Positions 36,555 to 46,115 of a DNA stretch of 64,000 nucleotides are shown here, piece by piece. Made by a program: the position numbers and the translations under genes. The notes under the pieces are model-generated. The model had not been told where the DNA came from. It ran no database searches and was given only the letters and a program-made list of their open reading frames with translations. The DNA lies in the NCBI GenBank assembly GCA_016704145.1, contig JADJAS010000001.1, positions 434,001 through 498,000 of the forward strand, given 5' to 3'. The stretch's first letter is position 1. Each line of letters begins with the position of its first letter. This stretch comes from Rhodocyclaceae bacterium. Its GTDB lineage: Bacteria > Pseudomonadota > Gammaproteobacteria > Burkholderiales > Rhodocyclaceae.

Positions 36555-37097
36555 TAGGCGTAGAAAAGTATCGCGGTAGTACTTCAGCTCATCGATCGAT
36601 TCGTGGATGTCCGCCAGCGCCTGATGCCGCGACTTTTTCGCGAAGCCCTTGGCCACCTCCGGCTTCCACCGCTTGCACAGCTCCTTGAGGGTTGACACGT
36701 CGAGATTGCGATAATGGAAATAGGTTTCAAGCTTGGGCATCCAGCGCGCCATGAAGCGACGGTCCTGGCAGATCGAGTTGCCGCACATCGGCGACTTGCC
36801 GGCGGGCACGTGCCGCCGCAGGAACTCGAGGCACTGCGCTTCCACATCGGTCTCGGTCAGCGCCGAGGATTTCACCTTGTCGATCAGGCCCGACTTGCCA
36901 TGGGTCTTCTTGTTCCAGTCGTCCATGCCATCGAGGATAACGACGTCCTGATGCACGACCCAGACCGTGCTTTCGGCAACTGTCTCGAGTTGCCCGTTGG
37001 TGATCACCACCGCCATCTCGATAATCCGGTCGGCATCGGGGTTGAGTCCCGTCATCTCCATGTCGAGCCAGACGAGGGCATTGGAGTCCTGAGCCAT
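36552..37097 (-). CDS. orn: Oligoribonuclease
   Basis: A 181-residue DEDDh exonuclease degrading 2-5-mer RNA, including pGpG from c-di-GMP turnover; essential in many proteobacteria. D12 and E14 (WLDMEMTGLNPD) form ExoI, HQALADIHES carries the ExoIII His/Asp, and SICQDRRF is typical. It is on the minus strand with the prophage directly behind its stop codon. It ends with the usual FLRL-type tail, so insertion did not change the protein. Confidence 0.96.
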   Translation of the reverse strand: MAQDSNALVWLDMEMTGLNPDADRIIEMAVVITNGQLETVAESTVWVVHQDVVILDGMDDWNKKTHGKSGLIDKVKSSALTETDVEAQCLEFLRRHVPAGKSPMCGNSICQDRRFMARWMPKLETYFHYRNLDVSTLKELCKRWKPEVAKGFAKKSRHQALADIHESIDELKYYRDTFLRL

Positions 37098-37146
37098 AAT
37101 CTTCCCGCCGAAAAAAGTACAATCTTCTCATAGTTCCCCAAGCCCA

Positions 37147-38403
37147 ATGAACGCCGCCAGTTTGCTGACCGTGGTATTTCTCGCCGCCCTGGCCACCGGC
37201 GTGGTCTTGCGGCTATGGCTGGGCTACCGGCATTACCGCCACGTTGGCGCCCATCGCGAACAGGTGCCGTTCGACTTTGCCGCCAGCGTGCCACTCGCCG
37301 ATCATCGCAAGGCGGCCGACTACACGCGCGCCAAGATCCGGTTGTCCATCGTCGCGCTCGTCATCGACACCGCGCTGTTGCTCGCCTTGACACTGGGCGG
37401 CCTGCTCGACTGGCTTGATCGCGCATGGCTTGGCATCCTGGCGGAGCGAAGCCATGCGCATGGCCTGGCGTTGTTCGCCAGCGTCGCCGTGATCGGCTTT
37501 CTCGTCGACCTGCCGTTATCCCTGTATCAGGTTTTCGTCATCGAAACGCGGTTCGGCTTCAACAAGATGACCTGGCGTCTCGCCATGGCTGACTTTGCCA
37601 AGCGGGCTGCTCTCGCCATTGTCATCGGCGCACCGCTGCTGTTGGCCGTGCTGTGGCTGATGTCGGCGATGGGGGATCGCTGGTGGCTTTATGTCTGGTT
37701 GTTCTGGCTGGCCTTCAACCTGTTGGTCATGCTGATCTACCCGACGCTCATCGCGCCGCTATTCAACAAGTTCTCGCCGCTTGAGCAAGGCGATTTGAAG
37801 ACACGCATCGAGGCGCTGCTCGAGCGTTGCGGCTTCGCCAGTTCCGGTCTGTTCGTCATGGATGGCTCGAAGCGCTCCGCCCACGGCAACGCGTACTTCA
37901 CGGGCCTCGGCGCTGCCCGCCGCATTGTCTTTTTCGACACCTTGATCCAGAAGCTGACCCCGCCGCAAGTCGAGGCGGTGCTGGCGCACGAACTTGGTCA
38001 CTTCAAGCGGCGACACATCTGGAAGCGCGTCGGCCTGCTCGCCGCCGCCACCCTCGGCCTGCTCTGGCTACTTGGCCGCGTCATCGATGCGCCATGGTTC
38101 TATCAAGGCCTCGGCGTAGACACCGGCAGCACGGCCATGGCCATGATTCTGTTCGTCCAGGTTCTGCCGGTCTTCCTGTTCCCGCTGACACCCGTGGCAT
38201 CGGGACTTTCGCGCCGTCACGAGTTCGAGGCGGATGCCTACGCGGCGCGCCACGCCGGCGCCGGCGATCTCGTCACCGCCTTGGTCGCGCTGTACCGCGA
38301 CAACGCCGCGACACTGACACCCGATCCGCTCCATTCCCTGTTCTACGACTCCCATCCGCCGGCCAGCCTTCGCGTTGCCCGGTTGCGGGACTGCGCCTCT
38401 TGA
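37147..38403 (+). CDS. M48 family metallopeptidase (Ste24-like)
   Basis: A 418-residue polytopic zinc protease of the CAAX prenyl protease 1/Ste24 type. About seven hydrophobic helices, zinc motif HELGH at 281-285, and the third zinc ligand region RHEFEADAYAARH after the last helix. It likely cleaves misfolded or lipidated proteins at the inner membrane. The gene is divergent from orn (50 bases between starts) and its stop overlaps the rsgA start by TTGA. Confidence 0.9.
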   Translation: MNAASLLTVVFLAALATGVVLRLWLGYRHYRHVGAHREQVPFDFAASVPLADHRKAADYTRAKIRLSIVALVIDTALLLALTLGGLLDWLDRAWLGILAERSHAHGLALFASVAVIGFLVDLPLSLYQVFVIETRFGFNKMTWRLAMADFAKRAALAIVIGAPLLLAVLWLMSAMGDRWWLYVWLFWLAFNLLVMLIYPTLIAPLFNKFSPLEQGDLKTRIEALLERCGFASSGLFVMDGSKRSAHGNAYFTGLGAARRIVFFDTLIQKLTPPQVEAVLAHELGHFKRRHIWKRVGLLAAATLGLLWLLGRVIDAPWFYQGLGVDTGSTAMAMILFVQVLPVFLFPLTPVASGLSRRHEFEADAYAARHAGAGDLVTALVALYRDNAATLTPDPLHSLFYDSHPPASLRVARLRDCAS

Positions 38404-39269
38404 GCCGGGAGGGCACCATCATTGCGGCTCATGGCCGCCACTATGAAGTCGAGGACGCCGACCGTGGCCACTGGCAGGCCATGCCGCGAGGCAAGAAGAG
38501 CATCTATGCCTGCGGCGATCGCGTCCATATCGAACCAACCGGCCAGGATCAGGCACGCATCGTTGACCACCTGACGCGCGAGTCTCTTTTGTATCGCAGC
38601 GATGCCTTCCGGCAGAAGCTGATCGCCGCCAATGTCGGCCAAATCGTCATCGTCGCCGCCGCCGAGCCCGCTTTCAGCGACGAACTGGTGTCCCGCGCTC
38701 TGGTGGCGGCGGAGCACGAGGGCATGCGGGCGACGATCGTCCTCAACAAGTGCGATCTCGCTGATCTGGTGCCCGCCGCCCGGCAACAGCTCATCCCCTT
38801 CGCCGCGATCGGTTATCCGGTCATCGAACTCTCGGCCCGAGGCGACATCACGCCGCTGCTGCCATTGCTCGATGGAATGTTGTCGGTGCTGGTCGGTCAG
38901 TCGGGCATGGGCAAGTCGACGCTGATCAACGCGCTGGTGCCTGGCGCCGCGGCGGCGACGCGCGAAATATCGACGGCACTGGATGCCGGCAAGCACACGA
39001 CAACGCACGCGACGCTCTACCGGCTCGATGGCGAGTCGGCGCTGATCGACAGCCCCGGGCTCCAGGAATTCGGCCTCGCCCATCTGAGCTTCGGCGAGAT
39101 TGAGCACGCCTTTCCGGAATTCCGCCCGACCCTTGGCCAATGCCGCTTCCACGACTGCCATCACGAAGCCGAACCCGGTTGTGCCGTCAAGGCCCTGGTG
39201 GAGTCAGGCGTGGTGAACCGCCGCCGCTACGAGCATTTCCGCGCCATGACCCGCGACCACCGCGGCTAG
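38400..39269 (+). CDS. rsgA: Ribosome small subunit biogenesis GTPase RsgA
   Basis: A 289-residue circularly permuted GTPase that checks late 30S assembly. Order: OB fold with VEDADRGHWQAMPRGKK and YACGDRV; G4 NKCDL; G5 SARGD; G1 GQSGMGKST (about 165-173); G2 GKHTTTHAT; G3 DSPGLQEFG; then the zinc knuckle CRFHDCHHEAEPGC. I chose TTG 38400, which overlaps the stop of the protease gene, since the frame has no better start after it and the length then fits the family. Confidence 0.92.
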   Translation: MSREGTIIAAHGRHYEVEDADRGHWQAMPRGKKSIYACGDRVHIEPTGQDQARIVDHLTRESLLYRSDAFRQKLIAANVGQIVIVAAAEPAFSDELVSRALVAAEHEGMRATIVLNKCDLADLVPAARQQLIPFAAIGYPVIELSARGDITPLLPLLDGMLSVLVGQSGMGKSTLINALVPGAAAATREISTALDAGKHTTTHATLYRLDGESALIDSPGLQEFGLAHLSFGEIEHAFPEFRPTLGQCRFHDCHHEAEPGCAVKALVESGVVNRRRYEHFRAMTRDHRG

Positions 39270-39325
39270 ACAGACATGCGGGATCGGTTACCATAGCCGC
39301 CAGGTACTCTCCGTCGAGCCTTAGC

Positions 39326-41833
39326 GTGTTTCGCCCCTCCCTTTCGATCAAGTCGCAACTCTTCATCGCGCTGGCGGTCAGCCTGTTGTTCGTCTGGCTG
39401 TCGGTGGCCTACGAACTCAAGCACAGCCAGGCCGTCTATCAGCACGAAGTCGAGCAGGCGACGATCTTTCAGGCTCAGGCCTACGCCGAGAACACTCTGG
39501 CCACCATCAAGCGCCTCGACGAAGTCGTGCTCGACCTGCGCGACTACTGGACCGGCGATGTCGCGCGCTTCGCCGAACTCGTGCGGCGACGACAGCAACA
39601 CCTCAAGGATATCGCCTTTCAAGTGGCCATCATCGATGCCGATGGCTATCTGGTCTATTCCAACTTGGCGGCACCCAACGATCGCACCTACCTCGGCGAG
39701 CGAGAGCATTTCAAGGTGCACAAGGAGCGTGGCGGCGACCATCTCTTCATCAGCAAGCCCGTCAAGGGCAAGGTGTCCGGCAAGTGGTCGATCCAGTTCA
39801 CTCGGCCAATCATGGCGGAAGATCACTTCAACGGCGTCATCGTCGTCTCGGCCAGCCCCGAGATCTTCGCCGGTTTTCTGGCCAAGCTCGGCCTCGGCGA
39901 CAAGGCCAGCAGCACCATGGTGGCCGACGGCGGCCACGTCATGGCCCGCCACCCGGGCAACGACGGCGCCATGGACAAGGTTCTTGCCGACACCCCCTTT
40001 CTGCGGGCCGATACCCCGCTGCAAGGCAGCTATGCGCGCGCTTCGCCGCTAGACGGCATCGAGCGCATCCACGGTTTCCACCGATTGCCCGAATACGGGT
40101 TGACCTTCGTCATCGGCCATCCCGTCGCCGACGCGCTCCAGCCTTACCAAGGGCATCGCCAGACCGTGGTCGCCGGGGCCATCGTGGCCAGTGTCGTGCT
40201 AGCGCTGCTGCTCGGATTGCTGTCCCGTTCGCTGACCGCGCAAGCCACCGCCGAGGCGGCGTCGGCGCGTAGTCAGGCGATGCTGAGGTCGGCGGTCGAT
40301 ACCATCGGCGAGGCTTTCGTCATCTACGACGAGAACGACCGGCTGGCCTATTTCAACGAGGAATACCTCAATTACTACAGGACCTCCACCGATCTCCTGG
40401 TGCCTGGACGCAGCTTCGAGGAAATTATTCGCGCCGGCGCCGAACGCGGTCAGTACAAGGAAGCCATCGGCCGAATCGATCAATGGGTGGCCAATCGGCT
40501 GGCCGCCCACCAGAGCGGCGATTCGGATCTGATCCAGTCACTCGACGACGGGCGCTGGCTGCGCATCCGCGAACGCAAGACCCCCGAAGGCTACATCGTC
40601 GGCTTCCGCATCGACATCACGGAACTGTACAAGGCCAAGGAAGCCGCCGAAGCCGCCAACATCGCGAAGAGCCGCTTCCTCGCCACCATGTCGCACGAGA
40701 TTCGCACGCCGATGAACGGCATTCTCGGCATGGCCCAAATGCTGCTCATGCCAACGCTGACCGAGCAGGAACGCCACGACTATGCCAGGACGATCCTCGC
40801 CTCGGGGCAGACGCTGCTGGCGCTGTTGAACGACATCCTCGATCTTTCCAAGATCGAGGCGGGCAAGCTCGATCTGATTGCGGCCGATGCCGATCCGGGG
40901 CGAATCGTTACGGAGACCGCCGGCTTGTTTGCCGGCGCCGCGCAAACAAAGGGGCTGAGCATCGATGCCACCTGGCGGGGACCAAAAGGCCAGCAATACC
41001 GTCTCGACCCAACGCGCTTGCGCCAGATGCTGTCGAACCTGATCAGCAACGCGATCAAGTTCACCGCCGCGGGCGCCGTGCGCATCGAAGCGACGGAAGT
41101 CGAGCAGCGCGACGGGCAGGCACTATTGGAGTTTGCCGTCATCGACAGCGGCATCGGCATTTCCGACGAAAAGCAGGCGCTCTTGTTCAAACCTTTCTCG
41201 CAGGCGGATGATTCCATCACGCGCCAGTTTGGCGGCACGGGTCTCGGGCTGTCCATCGTCCGCAGCCTGGCCAGAATGATGGGGGGTGACGTCGGTGTGG
41301 ACAGCCAACCAGCACAAGGCTCGCGCTTCTGGTTCCGTATCCGTGCCGACCGCGTCGCCGCGAGCGCTGCCGCCGCCACGCCAATATCTCGGCCTTCGAC
41401 CCAGGGGAGCGGCATCACCCAGTCGCCGGCGACACGGCTGGCCGGACAGGTGCTCGTGGTCGAGGACAATGCCGTCAATCGCAAGTTGATCGAGGCCTTG
41501 CTCAAGAAGTTCGGGATCGAGGCGCGCAGCGTGGAAAACGGCCAGGAAGCCTTGGCGGCGCTCGACACCGACCACCGGCCCGACATGGTGCTGATGGACA
41601 TCCAGATGCCCGTGATGGACGGCATCACGGCCACCGAGGAACTTCGCCGCCGCGACCGCGAAGCTGGCCGACCTCACCTGCCGGTCATTGCCTTGACCGC
41701 CGGCGCCTTCGAGGACGACCGCCGACGTTGCATGGAGGCGGGTCTCGACGATTTCCTGACCAAGCCCGTCATCGTCGATGAACTGGTCGCCATGCTCGAA
41801 AAGTGGTTGCCACCGCGCCAATCCATCGCCTGA
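39326..41833 (+). CDS. Hybrid sensor histidine kinase / response regulator
   Basis: An 835-residue membrane kinase. Order: helix 1 (about 10-30), a periplasmic Cache-like sensor (about 35-265, with FQVAIIDADGYLVYSN and YLGEREHFKVH), helix 2 (about 275-297), PAS domain (about 315-430), HisKA with H457 (TMSHEIRTPMNG), HATPase (GGTGLGLSIV), and a receiver domain with D758 (VLMDIQMPVMDG). No HPt or output domain is attached or nearby, so the phosphoryl target is elsewhere. GTG 39326 is the only good start close to helix 1. The first residues of the Cache domain suggest amino- or carboxylic-acid ligands, by family only. Confidence 0.88.
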   Translation: MFRPSLSIKSQLFIALAVSLLFVWLSVAYELKHSQAVYQHEVEQATIFQAQAYAENTLATIKRLDEVVLDLRDYWTGDVARFAELVRRRQQHLKDIAFQVAIIDADGYLVYSNLAAPNDRTYLGEREHFKVHKERGGDHLFISKPVKGKVSGKWSIQFTRPIMAEDHFNGVIVVSASPEIFAGFLAKLGLGDKASSTMVADGGHVMARHPGNDGAMDKVLADTPFLRADTPLQGSYARASPLDGIERIHGFHRLPEYGLTFVIGHPVADALQPYQGHRQTVVAGAIVASVVLALLLGLLSRSLTAQATAEAASARSQAMLRSAVDTIGEAFVIYDENDRLAYFNEEYLNYYRTSTDLLVPGRSFEEIIRAGAERGQYKEAIGRIDQWVANRLAAHQSGDSDLIQSLDDGRWLRIRERKTPEGYIVGFRIDITELYKAKEAAEAANIAKSRFLATMSHEIRTPMNGILGMAQMLLMPTLTEQERHDYARTILASGQTLLALLNDILDLSKIEAGKLDLIAADADPGRIVTETAGLFAGAAQTKGLSIDATWRGPKGQQYRLDPTRLRQMLSNLISNAIKFTAAGAVRIEATEVEQRDGQALLEFAVIDSGIGISDEKQALLFKPFSQADDSITRQFGGTGLGLSIVRSLARMMGGDVGVDSQPAQGSRFWFRIRADRVAASAAAATPISRPSTQGSGITQSPATRLAGQVLVVEDNAVNRKLIEALLKKFGIEARSVENGQEALAALDTDHRPDMVLMDIQMPVMDGITATEELRRRDREAGRPHLPVIALTAGAFEDDRRRCMEAGLDDFLTKPVIVDELVAMLEKWLPPRQSIA

Positions 41834-41883
41834 AAGTCAGCCGCGGCGGGACGCCGCATCGGCCATCGGCGAGCCTGGCCAAC

Positions 41884-41918
41884 AAAAAACCGGCCCGCTT
41901 GCCGCCGGGCCGGTTTCC
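41884..41918. terminator. Bidirectional terminator between sensor kinase and thiolase genes
   Basis: AAACCGGCCCG (41887-41897) pairs perfectly with CGGGCCGGTTT (41906-41916). An A-run (41884-41889) gives T-tracts for minus-strand transcripts; the plus side has TTTCCC. Confidence 0.85.
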
Positions 41919-41946
41919 CTCGGGGTCGAGCCCCGCCTGACAGGAC

Positions 41947-43134
41947 TTAGCCGCGTTCCCAGATGGTCGTGATGCCCTGGCCGCCGCCGATACACATGGT
42001 GGCCATGCCGTAGCGGCCGTTAATGCGGATCAGCTCATGCAGCAGCTTGGTGACGATCACGCCGCCGGTGGCGCCGACCGGGTGACCGAGCGCGATGGCG
42101 CCGCCGTTCGGGTTGGTCTTGGCCGGATCGAGGCCGAGTCCCTTGGCGACGGTGATCGACTGCGCGGCGAAGGCTTCGTTCGACTCGATGACGTCCATTT
42201 TGTCCAGCGTCAGGCCGGCCTTCTGCAATGCCGCCTTGGTCGAGGGAATCGGCCCTTCGCCCATCACGTCGTTGGGCACCCCGGCGATGGCGTAGCCGAC
42301 CAGGCGGGCGATCGGCTTGTGGCCGCCGGCCGCGGCCTTGGCGGCGTCGGCCAGCACCAGGAAGGACGCTGCGTCGTTGATGCCGGAAGCATTGCCGGCG
42401 GTGACGGTGCCATCCTTCTTGAAGGCCGGTTTCATCTTGGCCAGCGTTTCCATGGTCGTGCCCGCCTTCGGATGCTCGTCAGTATCGAACACGACATCGC
42501 CCTTGCGGGTCTGGAAGGTAATCGGCACGATCTGTGACTTGAAGTGGCCGGCTGCAATCGCAGCAACGGCGCGCTGCTGCGATTCGACGGCGAAGGCGTC
42601 CTGTTCCTCACGGCTGATGCCGTGCTTGACGGCCAGGTTCTCGGCCGTGATGCCCATGTGGCCGACGCCGAATGGGTCGGTCAGCACGGCGACCATGGCA
42701 TCGATGGCCTTGGCGTCGCCCATGCGCGCGCCCGCGCGCAGCGCCGGCAGCAGATAAGCGCCCCGCGACATCACCTCGACGCCGCCGCCCAGTGCGAAGT
42801 CGGCGTCACCCATCATGATCGCCTGCGCCGAACTGACGATGGCCTGCTGCGCCGAACCGCACAGGCGGTTGACCGCGAAGGCCACCGAATCCATGCTCAT
42901 GCCGCCCTGAATGGTCGCGACACGAGCGACATAGGCATAGCGGGATTCGGTCGGAATGCAGTTGCCGACCGTCGCGAAAGTGACTTGCTTGGAATCGACG
43001 CCGGCCCGGGCAATCGCTTCCTTGACCACCAGGCCGCCCAGCTCGGCCGGCTCCATGTCCTTCAGCGAACCATTGAATGCGCCCACCGCGCTACGCACCG
43101 CGCTCAATACCACCACTTCCCTCTTGTCAGCCAT
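41947..43134 (-). CDS. Beta-ketothiolase (acetyl-CoA C-acyltransferase, PhaA/BktB type)
   Basis: A 395-residue thiolase. Nucleophile C92 in NRLCGS, then GHPVGATG with the catalytic His and MCIGGGQG with the second Cys. It condenses two acetyl-CoA (or longer acyl-CoA) or cleaves 3-ketoacyl-CoA; degradation and PHA-synthesis roles cannot be separated. It is alone, with no phaB/phaC or fad neighbours. ATG 43134 has AGGAG six bases upstream. The position after C92 reads SAQQA, where most relatives have SGLQA. Confidence 0.9.
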   Translation of the reverse strand: MADKREVVVLSAVRSAVGAFNGSLKDMEPAELGGLVVKEAIARAGVDSKQVTFATVGNCIPTESRYAYVARVATIQGGMSMDSVAFAVNRLCGSAQQAIVSSAQAIMMGDADFALGGGVEVMSRGAYLLPALRAGARMGDAKAIDAMVAVLTDPFGVGHMGITAENLAVKHGISREEQDAFAVESQQRAVAAIAAGHFKSQIVPITFQTRKGDVVFDTDEHPKAGTTMETLAKMKPAFKKDGTVTAGNASGINDAASFLVLADAAKAAAGGHKPIARLVGYAIAGVPNDVMGEGPIPSTKAALQKAGLTLDKMDVIESNEAFAAQSITVAKGLGLDPAKTNPNGGAIALGHPVGATGGVIVTKLLHELIRINGRYGMATMCIGGGQGITTIWERG

Positions 43135-43154
43135 TATCAACTCCTATGAGAAAA

Positions 43155-44072
43155 TCAGCCAGCCCAACTGGCAATGCCCAGCAGGGTGAGCAGCAGCAGC
43201 GCCATCACCAGCGTTCGCCAGACGAGGCCCACGGCGCTTTGCATGAAATCGGCGTCAGCGTCCTCGCCCACGCCAAGTTCGGGGCGATCGCCAAACCTGT
43301 CGTCAACGCCGACCGGCATGCCGAGCCGCACGCCCAACGCTCCGGCGCCAGAAGCGAGCAGTATACCGCTCGCCTCCTCCCGCCAGCGCGATGCTTGCGT
43401 CCGCCAGCAAAACACCGCGTCCTCGAAGTTGCCGACGATGGCAAACGAGGCGGCGGTCATGCGCACCGGCAGCCAGTCGATCACCGCGAAAGTCCGGCGC
43501 GAGAACTCGCCGAAGCTGTCGGCGGCCATGCCGGTGTCGGTACCCCAAGCCCGCGCGAAGTGCCGCGCCAGTCGATAGAGGACGGCACCGGCCGGCCCGA
43601 ACAGGGCAAACAGGATCAGCGGCGCAAAGACATGGCGATGCGACGCCACCAGTGCCTCCTCGATCGCCAACCGTGCCACATCGCTCGAACCGAGACGGTC
43701 GGCCTCGATACCTCGCCACTGATACAGCAATTGCCTCGCCTGGCCGATTTCCCCCGCGTTCAAGGCGACGTGAATGGCGGTGTAGTGATGACTGAACTGG
43801 CGAAAGCCCATGGTCAGGTACAAGACGGCCACGGCGAGCAGCAAGGCCAGCAACGCGCTGCTCCAGAAGGCCAGCAGTTGCGCGACCAGCATCAGCGCCG
43901 TCGGCAGCGCCACGCCAATCAGCCAGGCGGCCAAGCCGTGGTGGCGTTGACCCGCGTTGAAGCGGTCCTCCAACCACCGCGACCAACGCGCCAGGAGGTC
44001 GTCAATCCGACCGATCGCGAGCGGCCGGAACTGTTCGATCACCAGCGCGGCGATGATGGCAAGTATGGTCAT
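43155..44072 (-). CDS. CobD/CbiB family membrane protein
   Basis: A 305-residue integral membrane protein of the CobD/CbiB family (adenosylcobinamide-phosphate synthase fold; also resembling AmpE). Hydrophobic helices lie at about 1-12, 48-90, 150-170 and at the C-terminus; the central part has FRQFSHHYTAIHVALNAG and RTFAVIDWLPVRMTA. The betaproteobacterial members of this type are seldom next to cobalamin genes, and none are here, so a role outside B12 synthesis is plausible. It starts 24 bases after the Nudix stop. Confidence 0.75.
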   Translation of the reverse strand: MTILAIIAALVIEQFRPLAIGRIDDLLARWSRWLEDRFNAGQRHHGLAAWLIGVALPTALMLVAQLLAFWSSALLALLLAVAVLYLTMGFRQFSHHYTAIHVALNAGEIGQARQLLYQWRGIEADRLGSSDVARLAIEEALVASHRHVFAPLILFALFGPAGAVLYRLARHFARAWGTDTGMAADSFGEFSRRTFAVIDWLPVRMTAASFAIVGNFEDAVFCWRTQASRWREEASGILLASGAGALGVRLGMPVGVDDRFGDRPELGVGEDADADFMQSAVGLVWRTLVMALLLLTLLGIASWAG

Positions 44073-44096
44073 GGCCGTGGCCGCGCGGCGGGCATC

Positions 44097-44720
44097 TCAC
44101 TCATCGCCGAGCAGGCACCGGCGCAGATTGACCAGCATGCCGGCCGTGGCGCCCCAAATATAGCGTTCCTGCCAGGGCACGGCCCAGTATTCGTGCACGG
44201 CGCCCCGCGCCTCGACCCGGTCGCGACGAAAATTGGCCGGATCGAGCAGGAAGCTCAGCGGCGGTTCGAATACATCGGCCACTTCGAAGTCGTCGAGCTT
44301 GAGATCCAGCGGCGGCGTCACCAGACCCACCACGGGTGTGATGGTGAAACCGGTGCCGGTCTGGTAACGGTTGAGCGTGCCGAGGACTTCCACCTGCCCT
44401 GGATCGAGGCCAACTTCCTCCTCGGCCTCGCGCAGCGCCGTCGCCGCGGGCGTCAGATCGCGCGGCTCGGAGCGGCCGCCCGGGAAGCTCACTTGACCGG
44501 CATGGTCGCGCAGATGACTGGTCCGTTGCGTCAGCAGTACCGTCAAGCCGGTGGCGCGGATCACGATGGGAATCAGCACGGCGGCCGGCAACAGCTCGGC
44601 ATTGTGGCCGAGCAAAGTTTCGCCGAACCAGCCGTCGGGGGGCAGCGAGGCGGCGAAATCGCCGGACAGCCGGTCGCGCAGCCAGTCGGCGGTCAATACC
44701 GAAACGACATGGCTCGTCAT
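44097..44720 (-). CDS. Nudix CoA pyrophosphatase (NudL-like)
   Basis: A 207-residue Nudix hydrolase. The UPF0035 motif (LLTQRTSHLRDHAGQVSFPGG) precedes the Nudix box (GGRSEPRD...ALREAEEEVGL), the pair that marks CoA pyrophosphatases of the NudL/PCD1 group, which split CoA into 4'-phosphopantetheine and 3',5'-ADP. Its start overlaps the stop of the aspartic-protease gene by ATGA. Confidence 0.9.
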   Translation of the reverse strand: MTSHVVSVLTADWLRDRLSGDFAASLPPDGWFGETLLGHNAELLPAAVLIPIVIRATGLTVLLTQRTSHLRDHAGQVSFPGGRSEPRDLTPAATALREAEEEVGLDPGQVEVLGTLNRYQTGTGFTITPVVGLVTPPLDLKLDDFEVADVFEPPLSFLLDPANFRRDRVEARGAVHEYWAVPWQERYIWGATAGMLVNLRRCLLGDE

Positions 44721-45367
44721 CAGAATCGCTTCTTGAGGGTCATGGTCTGGCCGTCGCGCTTCATTTCCATGCGGTTGAGGAAGCTCATGCCCAGCAGCAC
44801 GATCGGCAGATCCTGTTCGTGCACGGCGGCATCGACCTGATTGAGCATGACATCGCCAACCCTGACCGAGTTGAGCGTGACTTTCCAGACCCGCGTCGGC
44901 CCGTTTGCCGTCATCGACATCCCCGGCTCGCCCTTGCGGTAATCGATGTTGGCGTGGTCAGCGTCGGTCTTGCCCATGGCGACCAGCGTGGCGCCGGTAT
45001 CGACCAGGAAACGCATGGGCGCGCCGTTGATGGTGCCGACGGTGAAGAAGTGCCCTTTCGGATCCGCGGTCAGCGCAACACTCGGCGCCTCGCGCACGTC
45101 GTTGCCGGCTGAAACCGCGTGCTGGCCAACGGTCAGCCGATGCCGCCGGCCATCGACCTGGAAGTGGGCGGCGCCATCTTCAATGGCAAGCAACTTGACG
45201 CCCTGAGGCGTCGTGGCACCAACAGGAATCGACAGCGGCCGACTGCCGTCGACGACGACCAACGCCTTGCCGGAGTAGAGGCCAACCAACGACACGTCGG
45301 TGGCATGCGCCGACAACGCCGCCCATCCCGTCGCCACCAGAGCGATACAATCGGCATACCGCAACAT
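44720..45367 (-). CDS. Secreted retropepsin-like aspartic protease (TIGR02281 type)
   Basis: A 215-residue protein with a signal peptide (MLRYADCIALVATGWAALSAHA), then a beta-rich N-terminal domain and a clan AA retropepsin domain with the catalytic D123 in FLVDTGATLVAM. One domain per chain means it must dimerise. I preferred ATG 45367 because it starts the signal peptide; an ATG at 45385 would add 6 residues and would overlap the divergent amidotransferase start. The substrate is unknown. Confidence 0.82.
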   Translation of the reverse strand: MLRYADCIALVATGWAALSAHATDVSLVGLYSGKALVVVDGSRPLSIPVGATTPQGVKLLAIEDGAAHFQVDGRRHRLTVGQHAVSAGNDVREAPSVALTADPKGHFFTVGTINGAPMRFLVDTGATLVAMGKTDADHANIDYRKGEPGMSMTANGPTRVWKVTLNSVRVGDVMLNQVDAAVHEQDLPIVLLGMSFLNRMEMKRDGQTMTLKKRF

Positions 45368-45383
45368 CCTGAATTGATTAAGC

Positions 45384-46082
45384 ATGAAACCCGTCGCGAT
45401 CTTTCGCCACGCTCCCGGAGAAGGCCCGGGCTATTTTGCCACATTCCTCGATGGCCGCTCGGTACGCTGGACGCTGCTCCGGATCGACGCGGGCGAGGCC
45501 GTGCCGGCGTCCGTCGACGCCTATGCGGGTCTTTGTTTCATGGGCGGGCCGATGAGCGTCAATGACGACCTGCCCTGGCTGCCGCCGACTTTCGCACTGA
45601 TTCGACAGGCGGTCGAACGGGGCATCCCGGTGATCGGGCACTGCCTGGGCGGGCAACTGATCAGCAAGGCCCTGGGCGGCACCATCGCCAGGAATCCGGT
45701 GAAGGAACTGGGCTGGGGCAAAGTCAGTCGCGACGACACGCCGATCGCGGCATGGCTGGGCGATCTCGACGAATTCGAGGCCTTTCACTGGCACGGTGAA
45801 ACCTTCACGATCCCGCCCGGCGCCACCCGCTTGCTGAAAAGCGAGTTCTGCGCCAACCAGGCCTTTGTCATGGGGCCGCACCTGGGCCTGCAATGCCACG
45901 TCGAGATGACCGAAGCCATGATCCGGCTCTGGAACCGGCAATGGGCAGAAGAAAACGCCGCGCCCGGCCCTTCCGTGCAGCGGCCCGAGGAAATGTACGA
46001 GCGCATCGGCGAACGCATCGCGGCCATGCGTCGCGCCGCCGACCAACTTTACGGTCGCTGGATCGCGGGCTTGCCCGGCTGA
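45384..46082 (+). CDS. Class I glutamine amidotransferase-like protein
   Basis: A 232-residue GuaA-like class I glutamine amidotransferase. The triad is visible: C87 in GHCLGGQ, and His/Glu in LQCHVEMTE. It has no attached synthetase domain, so the ammonia acceptor is unknown; similar stand-alone proteins include gamma-glutamyl hydrolases of polyamines. The start ATG (45384-45386) lies in a CATG that also carries a minus-strand ATG of the divergent protease gene. Confidence 0.85.
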   Translation: MKPVAIFRHAPGEGPGYFATFLDGRSVRWTLLRIDAGEAVPASVDAYAGLCFMGGPMSVNDDLPWLPPTFALIRQAVERGIPVIGHCLGGQLISKALGGTIARNPVKELGWGKVSRDDTPIAAWLGDLDEFEAFHWHGETFTIPPGATRLLKSEFCANQAFVMGPHLGLQCHVEMTEAMIRLWNRQWAEENAAPGPSVQRPEEMYERIGERIAAMRRAADQLYGRWIAGLPG

Positions 46083-46115
46083 CCGGCGCGCCATGCCGCC
46101 CGCGGTGGCGAGGCA

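Noticed and set aside
37827..38399. Upstream part of a 480-residue frame including rsgA
   Set aside because: It overlaps the zinc-motif region of the M48 protease, which is clearly coding in another frame.
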